DNA of 64,000 nt from Umezawaea sp036375055 (GTDB lineage Bacteria; Actinomycetota; Actinomycetes; Mycobacteriales; Pseudonocardiaceae), in NCBI RefSeq assembly GCF_036375055.1, contig NZ_DASUSQ010000083.1:1-64000 (forward strand), given 5' to 3'. The notes beneath the pieces are model-generated. The model searched no databases. It was given only the letters and a program-made list of their open reading frames with translations, and was not told the DNA's origin. Shown piece by piece: positions 1 to 6,753 of the stretch (the first letter of the stretch is position 1; the number at the start of each line of letters is the position of its first letter). Both the position numbers and the translations under genes were made by a program.

Positions 1-117
1 TGCGGTCGTGCGGTCGTGCGGTCGTGCGGTCGTGCGGTCGTGCGGTCGTGCGGTCGTGCGGTCGTGCGGTCGTGCGGTCGTGCGGTCGTGCGGTCGTGCG
101 GTCGTGCGGTCGTGCGG
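1..117. repeat. 8-bp tandem repeat array
   Basis: About 14.5 perfect head-to-tail copies of TGCGGTCG run from the window edge to about 117, so the array may extend further left. No interruption is seen. Because 8 is not a multiple of 3, every three copies (24 bp) return to the same frame, and all frames stay open, which produces artificial Cys/Arg/Gly/Val-rich readings that I do not regard as protein. Confidence 0.95.
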
Positions 118-142
118 AACGCGGTGAGGCGGTGACGCGGCA

Positions 143-214
143 AAACAGGAACGCGGCAACACAGGAACACAAGAACGCAGAAACACAGGAACGCAGAAAC
201 GCAGAAATGCGGGA
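143..214. repeat. Second, degenerate 8-bp-period array
   Basis: Nine consecutive 8-bp units fit the consensus ACRCAGRA (for example ACACAGGA, ACGCAGAA, ACACAAGA) with one or two changes each. The array follows the TGCGGTCG array after a 25-bp spacer, with a different unit but the same period. Further right, 291-320 holds two direct copies of a 15-bp unit (CAGTCGGGGTGGAAC). The rest of 1-456 shows no gene I can support. Confidence 0.8.
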
Positions 215-456
215 AACGTGGTGGGAAAAGGTGCGGTGGTCGGCGTGCGGTGCTGGGGTCTTGCGAGAACTGCGGCCGCCGTGTGCGGAACAGTCGGGGT
301 GGAACCAGTCGGGGTGGAACTACGTCTGCGGGGCCGCGGTGGTGGTCCGCGGTGACCGCGTCGGTGTTGTCGTCACGACCGTGACGGTGGTCGAGGTCGT
401 CGGTGGTTCAAGCCAGGTGGACCCGCGCCGCCGTCGCGTGGAAGACCGTGCCGCGC

Positions 457-783
457 TCAGCCGACCCGACGGAGGTGGCGGTGGCTGCCGCCCCCTGGGG
501 ACTGCTCGCCCGCCACGGTCAGGCAGAGCTGCGCGCTCAGGTACGCGCGGCAGGGCGCGGGTAGGCGCCTGCTCCACCAGCGGGTGCGGCAGGTGGGGCA
601 GCGGCCGTGCTCGTCGGGCTGGTGTTCGTCCAGCAGGACCTTGATGGCGGCGACGATGCGGGGCAGTTCGGCCCTCGCGAGTTCCGCGACGGTCTGGTCG
701 TCGCCGCGGGCCGCCATCTGGGCCACGGTGGCGAGGTGTTCGTGCAGCGACTTGTCGAGTTGGCTGAACACGGTCACGGACAT
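457..783 (-). CDS. Small zinc-ribbon-like hypothetical protein
   Basis: A 108-residue protein of unknown function. I start it at the ATG at 783 because GGGGAG lies 8 bp upstream; the frame is open further upstream but that part lacks an RBS. The N-terminal two thirds is predicted helical (SQLDKSLHEHLATVAQMAAR). The C-terminal part has CPTC followed by two more cysteines in a Trp/Arg-rich stretch, so a metal-binding ribbon is plausible but not proven. It is divergent from the XRE/DUF397 pair across about 240 bp that must contain both promoters. Family assignment is not possible from sequence alone. Confidence 0.65.
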   Translation of the reverse strand: MSVTVFSQLDKSLHEHLATVAQMAARGDDQTVAELARAELPRIVAAIKVLLDEHQPDEHGRCPTCRTRWWSRRLPAPCRAYLSAQLCLTVAGEQSPGGGSHRHLRRVG

Positions 784-1025
784 CTCAGCGCTCCCCGACC
801 GGCTGAACTGGGGGATTCCAGGCGACGGCTGGGCGTCGTCCCGTGACGCTGGGCATGGCTGCGACCCTCCGGAGTCCTTCCACGACCGGATGGCCGCGAA
901 AACGTGCTCATGCAGCCTGCGACCGTTCACCCGCGAACTGCAAGTTGCAGTACACGAATGGATGACGTCTCTTTGCTCGCTTGGCTTCTCGTCACAGACT
1001 GTGCATGACCCAGGAGGTGCTGGTG

Positions 1026-1886
1026 ATGGCACGGGGCAGCAGCCCGACGTTGCGCAAGCGCAGGCTCGTGGCCGAGCTCCGCCGGTTGCGCGAGGTCGCG
1101 GGTCTGACGATCGAGGAGGTCGGCGAGCGGCTGGAGTGCTCGGCCTCGAAGATCAGCCGGATCGAGACCGGTCGGGTGGGGGTCACGCCGCGCGACGTGA
1201 GGGACATGCTCGCCGCGTACGGGGCCGACGACCTGCTGCTGGACGAACTGGTCCAACTGGCGCGCGAGGCGCGCCGCAAGGGCTGGTGGGACGAGTACGG
1301 GGACATCGCGCCCGGTCGGTACATCGGGTTCGAGGCGGACGCGGAGTTCGTGCGCACCTACCAGGGTCTGATGATCCCCGGCCTGCTCCAGTGCGAGGAG
1401 TACACGCGCGCCCTGATCCGCGAGGTGCTGCCCGACGCCGCTCCCGCCGAGGTGGAGCGGCGGGTGAAGCTGCGCAACGCCCGCCAGGCGCTGCTGCGGG
1501 AGGAGGACCCGCTGCGGTTGCACGTGGTGATCGACGAGGCCGCCCTGCGCAGGCTCGTCGGCGGCCCCCTCGTGCTGCGGGCCCAGCTCCGACGACTGCT
1601 GGAGGTCGGCGAGCTGGCCAACGTCACCCTCCAGGTCGTCCCCTTCGCCTGCGGCGGTCACGCCGCGATGGACGGGCCGTTCGTCATCCTGAGCTTTCCC
1701 GAGCGGCTCGATCCGGACGTGGTATACATCGAAAGCACCAGAAGCGGCGTCTATTTGGAGCAGCCCTCGGACGTCGAGTGGTACTCCCAGATGTTCGAGC
1801 GGTTGTCGGGCACCGCGCTCGGGCCTGTCGAGTCGGCCGAGGTGCTCGAAGCCGCGGCGCACGCTCTTTCCCCAGAACTGGAGTGA
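1026..1886 (+). CDS. XRE-family regulator with DUF5753 (Scr1 type)
   Basis: A 286-residue DNA-binding protein. An N-terminal helix-turn-helix lies at about residues 10-70 (LTIEEVGERLECSASKISRIETG). The DUF5753 domain follows, recognisable by RYIGFEADAEFVRTYQ, the IPGLLQCEEYTRA motif and the FVILSFPE segment near the C terminus. The ATG at 1026 is chosen because AGGAGG at 1012-1017 is 8 bp upstream; in-frame starts further up have no comparable RBS. The family occurs in large paralogous sets in actinobacteria, nearly always next to a DUF397 gene, and has been described as toxin-antitoxin-like and as linked to development and antibiotic control. The DUF397 gene starts 7 bp after its stop, so the two form an operon. 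The target of this member is unknown. Confidence 0.93.
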   Translation: MARGSSPTLRKRRLVAELRRLREVAGLTIEEVGERLECSASKISRIETGRVGVTPRDVRDMLAAYGADDLLLDELVQLAREARRKGWWDEYGDIAPGRYIGFEADAEFVRTYQGLMIPGLLQCEEYTRALIREVLPDAAPAEVERRVKLRNARQALLREEDPLRLHVVIDEAALRRLVGGPLVLRAQLRRLLEVGELANVTLQVVPFACGGHAAMDGPFVILSFPERLDPDVVYIESTRSGVYLEQPSDVEWYSQMFERLSGTALGPVESAEVLEAAAHALSPELE

Positions 1887-1893
1887 ATCCGCA

Positions 1894-2106
1894 GTGGAAC
1901 CAACAACCGATTTGTCGAGAGCGACCTGGCGCAAGAGCAGCCGGTCGTCAGCGGGTGGGCCGGACTGCGTGGAGGTCGCGCTCGCGCCGGTCGGAGCCGG
2001 TGTCCGCGATTCGAAGAACCCCTCGGGCCCCGTGCTGGGCTTCGACGGAGCCGCTTGGGGCCGCTTCCTCGGCACGACCAAGCACGGTGCGTTCGACCTG
2101 AACTAG
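1894..2106 (+). CDS. DUF397 domain protein
   Basis: A 70-residue protein with the complete DUF397 pattern: W-R-K-S-S-R-S near the start, the central G-x-D-C-V-E-V block and V-R-D-S-K before the C-terminal W-x-x-F. It starts with GTG 7 bp after the XRE gene, with GGAG inside the end of that gene serving as RBS. DUF397 proteins are the usual small partners of DUF5753 regulators and probably bind them. No catalytic residues are visible. Confidence 0.92.
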   Translation: MEPTTDLSRATWRKSSRSSAGGPDCVEVALAPVGAGVRDSKNPSGPVLGFDGAAWGRFLGTTKHGAFDLN

Positions 2107-2220
2107 CTCGTCCGGGGGACATCCCCCTCACTCCTCCCTCAGGGTCTTCTACGACTCCGGTCTGGTTCGTGGTCAGACCGTGGAACGACGCGGTGTAGCC
2201 CGCGGTCCGATGTTCGCGAC

Positions 2221-2261
2221 ACCCCTTTCCGGTGAACTGTGTCCAGTCACCGGAAAGGGGT
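2221..2261. promoter_or_regulatory. 15-bp inverted repeat covering an RBS
   Basis: Perfect 15-bp arms (ACCCCTTTCCGGTGA at 2221-2235 and its complement at 2247-2261) flank an 11-nt loop. The right arm contains AAAGGGG, the best RBS for the GTG start at 2269. As RNA the hairpin would hide that RBS. As DNA it could be an operator or the terminator of the DUF397 gene, although no T-run follows. Confidence 0.7.
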
Positions 2262-2268
2262 TCACGTC

Positions 2269-3048
2269 GTGTCGTCGCGCGTTCCCGTTTCCGTCGTGCT
2301 CGGGCTGTGCTGCCTGGTCGCGGGCCTCGTGCCCGCGCTGCGGGAGCCGACCAGGTACCGCGGCGCGGACCTGGTCGAGGGCCGCTGGTGGCGGCTCCCG
2401 GTGAGCCTGTTCGGCTCCTACCACCTCGCGCACGTCCTGTGGACGCTGCTGCTCGTGGCGCTCGTCGTCGCGACCCTCGAACGGACCGCGGGGTCCGCCG
2501 CCACGGTCGTCGTCCTCGCGCTCGGCCACCTCGTGCCGACCCTGGTCGCCTTCGGCTTGGCGAACCTGTTCTCCGCGCACGCCGTGCTGCACCGCCTCGA
2601 CTACGGCGCTTCGGCCGCGCTCGCGTGCGCCGCCGCCGCTCTGGCGCTCCTGCGCCGCTCACGGGTGCTCGCGGCGGTCATCGCCGCGGTGCTCGTGGCC
2701 GACCTCTTCTACAGCGACTGGCTCACGGCCGCGCAGCACTGGGCCGCGGTCCTGCTGGGGCTGGGGCTCGTCGCGCTCACCTCTGGGGGAACGCATGGGA
2801 TTCGTGACCGACGCGCTGGCCGGGCTGGCGAGCCTGCCGCAACCGGCGGTCGTGGCCGTGACCGGGGCGCTGACCCTGGCCGAGTGCACGCTGGGGGTGG
2901 GCTTCCTGGCGCCGGGGGAGACGTCGCTGCTGATCGCGTCGACGACGGTCACGACGGTGCCGCGGTTCCTGGTGATGTGGCTGGTGGTGTCGGTGTGCGC
3001 GGTGGCGGGCGACAGCATCGGGTACCTGCTCGGCCGTCGCTACGGTGA
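2269..3048 (+). CDS. Rhomboid-like membrane protein, C-terminal frame doubtful
   Basis: Residues 1 to about 175 form a polytopic membrane protein (at least five hydrophobic segments) resembling the rhomboid-like families of actinobacteria; a typical rhomboid GxSG serine motif is not evident, so it may be a pseudo-protease. GTG at 2269 is preferred over GTG at 2239 because AAAGGGG lies 8 bp upstream. From about codon 175 the frame runs inside the next gene and becomes Gly/Arg-rich without protein-like character. A frame change just before 2795 would end the protein at 2807, so the real C terminus is probably near there, through either a frameshift or simple read-on. Confidence 0.6.
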   Translation: MSSRVPVSVVLGLCCLVAGLVPALREPTRYRGADLVEGRWWRLPVSLFGSYHLAHVLWTLLLVALVVATLERTAGSAATVVVLALGHLVPTLVAFGLANLFSAHAVLHRLDYGASAALACAAAALALLRRSRVLAAVIAAVLVADLFYSDWLTAAQHWAAVLLGLGLVALTSGGTHGIRDRRAGRAGEPAATGGRGRDRGADPGRVHAGGGLPGAGGDVAADRVDDGHDGAAVPGDVAGGVGVRGGGRQHRVPARPSLR

Positions 3049-3439
3049 GCGGCTGCGCGAGTCGCGGATCGTCCGCAAGCTCGGGCAGGTCCACTGGGAC
3101 CGGGCCGGTGACCTGCTGCGCAGACGCGGTGGGACGGCCGTGTTCACCGCCAGGTTCCTGCCGGTGGTGAGGACGCTGGTCCCGGCGTCGGCCGGGGCGT
3201 CGAAGCTGCCCTACCGCCGGTTCCTGCCCGCCTCCGTCGCCGGCGCGATCTGCTGGTCGGCGCTGCACATCGGCATCGGGTCGGCGGCGGGCGCGTCGGC
3301 GAAGTACGTCGAGTCGGTGCTCGGCGGGGTCAGCTGGGTCCTGTTCGGCGCCATCGCCGTCGCGGGCGCGGTCTACGCGCTGCGCCGCAGGGCGAAGGAG
3401 CGGCGGGTCCCGGAGCGCGAGTTCGAGAAGGTGTCCTGA
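2795..3439 (+). CDS. DedA/VTT-family membrane protein
   Basis: A 214-residue integral membrane protein of the DedA (SNARE-associated, VTT) family. Diagnostic features are the E-x-x-x-G-x-x-x-P-G-E block (ECTLGVGFLAPGE), the GDSIGYLLGR motif and the F-x-x-R-F-x-P-x-x-R block with an extra Pro (FTARFLPVVRTLVP). DedA proteins act in envelope lipid handling and membrane-potential maintenance, some as undecaprenyl-phosphate or phospholipid flippases. GGGGGA 7 bp upstream supports ATG 2795. It lies within the nominal reading frame of the rhomboid-like gene and probably shares its transcript. A hairpin terminator follows. Confidence 0.9.
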   Translation: MGFVTDALAGLASLPQPAVVAVTGALTLAECTLGVGFLAPGETSLLIASTTVTTVPRFLVMWLVVSVCAVAGDSIGYLLGRRYGERLRESRIVRKLGQVHWDRAGDLLRRRGGTAVFTARFLPVVRTLVPASAGASKLPYRRFLPASVAGAICWSALHIGIGSAAGASAKYVESVLGGVSWVLFGAIAVAGAVYALRRRAKERRVPEREFEKVS

Positions 3440-3446
3440 AAAGGGC

Positions 3447-3480
3447 GAAGAGGGCCACCCCCTACCGGGTGGCCCTCTTC
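3447..3480. terminator. Hairpin terminator after dedA
   Basis: A 14-bp perfect stem (GAAGAGGGCCACCC and its complement) with loop CCTACC starts 8 bp after the DedA stop. Confidence 0.85.
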
Positions 3481-3565
3481 ATCTGATGGGGACGTGGGTC
3501 GGCCGGCGTTCCGCCGCCGCGGGCTGGATGCCCCTTGCACGCCGGACGACCCACGTCGATCAGGG

Positions 3566-3593
3566 AGATGGCGGAGGTTCGGTTCCGCCATCT
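3566..3593. other. 10-bp inverted repeat before the AfsR-like gene
   Basis: AGATGGCGGA and its complement flank an 8-nt loop about 150 bp upstream of the AfsR-like start. It could be an operator or an RNA hairpin; no T-run follows. The rest of 3481-3740 has no gene. Confidence 0.4.
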
Positions 3594-3740
3594 GGTCCAA
3601 CCTCCCCCACCGGGTTTCGCCCTGTGTGGTTGGTCGGACACGCTTAGCCTAAGAACGCGGCTACAGCGCGACTGGAGCCGGACTGAAGTGATCTCTAGGC
3701 TCAGGGCGTGGGGCACAGCACTTCGGCAAAGGACACGTCG

Positions 3741-6617
3741 GTGGAGCACGACAACCCCGAGTCCCTCCGGTTCGAGGTACTCGGCCTGCTGCGGGTGATC
3801 CGCACCGGTCGCGAGGTCGACCTCGGTGCGGCCAAGCAGCGTGCCGTCCTCGCCGTGCTGCTGCTCAACCGCAACACCCCGGTGAGCCGCGACCACATCA
3901 TCACGGCGGTCTGGGGCGACGCCGCGCCGACGAGCGCGGTGAACCTCGTGCAGACGTACGTGGCCGGGTTGCGCCGGGCGTTGGAGCCGACCCGCGCCCG
4001 TAGGGCGCCCGCCGAACTGCTGACGTCGGTCGGCGACGGCTACCTGCTGCGGGTCGACCGCGGCGCGCTGGACCTGGACGTGTTCGAGTCGAGCGCGGCG
4101 GAAGCGGTGAGGCTGCGGGCCGCGGGCGACCTCGCGGGCGCCGCCCGGCTGCTGGAGGACGGGCTCGCGCTGTGGCGGGCCGAACCCCTGGGCGGCATCT
4201 CCGGGCTGTTCGCCGAGGTGGAGCGCGGCAGGCTGGTCGAGCGCCGCTTCGCCGTGCTGGAGGAGCGCGCCGAGCTGCGGCTGGCGCTCGGCCAGGGAGC
4301 CGACCTGGTCGGCCAGCTCACCGCGCTGGTCGGCGACCAGCCGCTGCGCGAGCGCGCGCACGGGCTGCTGATGCGCGCGCTGTGCCAGGCCGACCGCCAG
4401 GCCGAGGCGCTCGCCGTCTACCGCGAGGCGCGCCGGGTCCTGATCGACGAGCTGGGCGTCGAGCCGGGGCCGGAGCTGCGCCGCGTCCAGATGGCCGTGC
4501 TGGCGGGCGACGACCCCGAACCCGGCCGGGCCGCGACCCCCGCCCCGCCCGCACCCGTCACGCCGATCTCGCCGGTCGGCGGCACGGTGCCTGCCCAGCT
4601 CCCGCGCGCCCCCGCGTCCCTGATCGGCAGGGACGCCGAGCTGCGCCGCATGGACGAGCTGCTCGCCGACGACCCCGGCAGCGGCCTGCTGCTGGTGGTG
4701 AGCGGCCCCGCGGGCGTCGGCAAGACGGCCCTCGCGCTGCACTGGGCCCACCGGGTCCGCGACGCCTTCCCCGACGGGCAGCTCTACGTCGACCTGCACG
4801 GCTACGACCCGAACCAGGACCCGCTGGACGCGGGCGAGGTGCTCAACCGGTTCCTGCGCACGCTCGGCGTGCAGCCGAACGACGCCCCGGTGACCGTCGA
4901 GGAGCGCTCGGCCCTCTACCGCACGCTCGTCGCGGACCGCCGCATGGTGGTGATGCTGGACAACGTGCTCGGCTCGACCGAGCTGCTGCCGCTGCTGCCC
5001 GGCTCGTCCTCGTGCGTCGTCGTGACCAGCCGCAGGCGCCTGGTCGGGCTGGTCGCGCACGCCGAGGCCCGGCTGGTGGAGCTGGACATGCTCACCCCGG
5101 AGGCGGCCGTGGAGGTGCTGGGCCGGGTCGCCGGTCGCGGCGCGGGCGCCGACGCCGCCGGGCTGCGCAGGCTGGCCGAGCTGTGCGACGGGCTGCCGCT
5201 CGCGCTGCGCATCGCCGCCGCCCGGCTCGCGGTGTCGCCGACGCTGCGCGTGGCGGACTTCGTGGCGGAGCTGGACGACGAGCACGGCAGGCTCGCCGCG
5301 CTCGGCCTGGAGGACGGCGAGGGCCCCGTGCGGGCCGCGCTGGACGCGTCCCGGCGCGCGCTGCCGCCGCTGGCCGCCCGCCTGCTCGCGCTGGTCGGCC
5401 TGCACCCCGGCACGCACGTGACGCCGTTCGTCGCCGCCGCGATGGCCGCCGTCGACGCGGGGCAGGCGCAGCGGGCGCTGGACTCGCTGACGGCGGCGAA
5501 CCTGCTCTCGGTCGGCGAGCCCGGCCGCTACGGCGCCCACGACCTGGTCCGCGTGTACAGCAAGACCCTCGCGGGCGAGCTGGCGCCGGAGGAGCGGCGC
5601 GACGCCACCGGCCGGATGCTCGACTACTACCTGCACGTCGCGGACGTGGCCGACGGCCTGCTGCCGATCAGCCGCGGCAGCGTCCGGGTCGAGCCGAAGC
5701 ACCGGCCGACCGCGGTGCCGAAGCTGGCGTCGTCGGCCGACGCGATCGGCTGGCTGGAGGCCGAGGAGGCGAACCTGCTGGCCGTCGCCGACCTGGCCGC
5801 GGACAGCTCCGCGCCGGTGTTCGACCGCGAGTGGCTGGTGCACGCCTGGCAGCTCGCGTACGCGCTGTCGCGGTTCTTCTGGCTGCGCGCCGACCACGGG
5901 ACCTGGCTGCGGGTCACCGAGTCCGGTCTGCGGGCGGCCACCGAACTCGGCGAGCCGAAGGCGAAGTTCGTGATGCTGTTCAACCTCGGCACGGCGCTGC
6001 TGCGGCTGCGGCGCAACGACGAGGCGCTGGTCCGGCACGGCGAGGCGCTGGACGTGGCGCGCGCGAGCGGCGACCTCGACCAGCAGGCGCGCGCGCTGAC
6101 GACGGTGGCGGACACGCTGCTCGACGTCGGCCGGATCGAGGAGTCCGAGGCGCACTACCGCGAGGCCATCGAGGTCAGCCGCAGCGCCGGGTCGCGGTGG
6201 ACCGAGGCGAACGCCCACCACAACCTCGGGCTGCTGTACCTGGCGAACGGCCGGGTGGCGGACGCGCCGACGTGGCTGCGCGCTGCGTTGGTGATGTACC
6301 GGGAGGTCGGCGAGCAGTGCGGCGAGTCGACGTGCCACTCGGACCTGTCGGTCGCCCTGCTGTCGGAGGGGCACTACGAGGAGGCCGCGGTGAGCGCGCG
6401 GTCGGCCTTGACGCTGGCGACGGACGCCGCCAGCCCGTACCACCAGGCGCTCGCGCACGACCAGCTCGCGACCGTGTTCGACCGCCAGGGGGTGCCGGGC
6501 GCGGTGTCGCACTGGCAGCGGGCGCTCGCGCTGTTCACCGAACTGGACGCCCCGGAGGCAGACCAGGTCCGGGCGCGGCTGGCCCGCACGCGGGCGGTGT
6601 CGCCGACCGCTGTGTGA
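3741..6617 (+). CDS. AfsR/SARP-type regulator (BTAD, NB-ARC, TPR)
   Basis: About 958 residues. An OmpR-like winged helix leads into a bacterial transcriptional activator domain (about residues 1-250, with LLNRNTPVSRDHIITAVWG and the late EALAVYREARRVLIDELG block). An NB-ARC ATPase follows, with Walker A GPAGVGKT at about residue 322 and a Walker B-like VVMLDN. The C-terminal third carries TPR-like repeats (EALVRHGEALDVARASGD and similar). This is the AfsR architecture: ATP- and partner-dependent activation, often of secondary metabolism. GTG 3741 has AAAGGA 7 bp upstream; GTG 3708 is possible but poorly placed for an RBS. It directly precedes the chitinase, but no target can be shown. Confidence 0.93.
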   Translation: MEHDNPESLRFEVLGLLRVIRTGREVDLGAAKQRAVLAVLLLNRNTPVSRDHIITAVWGDAAPTSAVNLVQTYVAGLRRALEPTRARRAPAELLTSVGDGYLLRVDRGALDLDVFESSAAEAVRLRAAGDLAGAARLLEDGLALWRAEPLGGISGLFAEVERGRLVERRFAVLEERAELRLALGQGADLVGQLTALVGDQPLRERAHGLLMRALCQADRQAEALAVYREARRVLIDELGVEPGPELRRVQMAVLAGDDPEPGRAATPAPPAPVTPISPVGGTVPAQLPRAPASLIGRDAELRRMDELLADDPGSGLLLVVSGPAGVGKTALALHWAHRVRDAFPDGQLYVDLHGYDPNQDPLDAGEVLNRFLRTLGVQPNDAPVTVEERSALYRTLVADRRMVVMLDNVLGSTELLPLLPGSSSCVVVTSRRRLVGLVAHAEARLVELDMLTPEAAVEVLGRVAGRGAGADAAGLRRLAELCDGLPLALRIAAARLAVSPTLRVADFVAELDDEHGRLAALGLEDGEGPVRAALDASRRALPPLAARLLALVGLHPGTHVTPFVAAAMAAVDAGQAQRALDSLTAANLLSVGEPGRYGAHDLVRVYSKTLAGELAPEERRDATGRMLDYYLHVADVADGLLPISRGSVRVEPKHRPTAVPKLASSADAIGWLEAEEANLLAVADLAADSSAPVFDREWLVHAWQLAYALSRFFWLRADHGTWLRVTESGLRAATELGEPKAKFVMLFNLGTALLRLRRNDEALVRHGEALDVARASGDLDQQARALTTVADTLLDVGRIEESEAHYREAIEVSRSAGSRWTEANAHHNLGLLYLANGRVADAPTWLRAALVMYREVGEQCGESTCHSDLSVALLSEGHYEEAAVSARSALTLATDAASPYHQALAHDQLATVFDRQGVPGAVSHWQRALALFTELDAPEADQVRARLARTRAVSPTAV

Positions 6618-6619
6618 CG

Positions 6620-6664
6620 ATTGGTCTATACCTATTGACACCGGGTGCCCGCGCTACCTACGTT
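6620..6664 (+). promoter_or_regulatory. Chitinase promoter with DasR-like (dre) box
   Basis: ATTGGTCTATACCTAT at 6620-6635 matches the DasR responsive element ACTGGTCTAGACCACT at 11-12 of 16 positions, including TGGTCTA. It abuts and overlaps by one base a perfect -35 TTGACA (6635-6640). An 18-bp spacer and TACGTT (6659-6664) complete a promoter, about 90 bp before the chitinase GTG. GlcNAc-responsive GntR regulation of chitinases through such boxes is established in Streptomyces; its use here is inference. Confidence 0.65.
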
Positions 6665-6753
6665 CAGCGCGACGCGTCACGGGTGAGCCGTGACACACAT
6701 CCCTGCTCTCTCAACACACCTGCCAGGCCGCCGCCAGGTGCAGGAGGTTCGCC

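Noticed and set aside
24..644. 206-codon open frame through the tandem repeats
   Set aside because: It is open only because the repeats lack stops; the sequence is low complexity and has no RBS.
3462..6641. 1059-codon frame antisense to the AfsR-like gene
   Set aside because: It mirrors a clear coding gene in GC-rich DNA and is Arg/Gln/Val-rich without domains.
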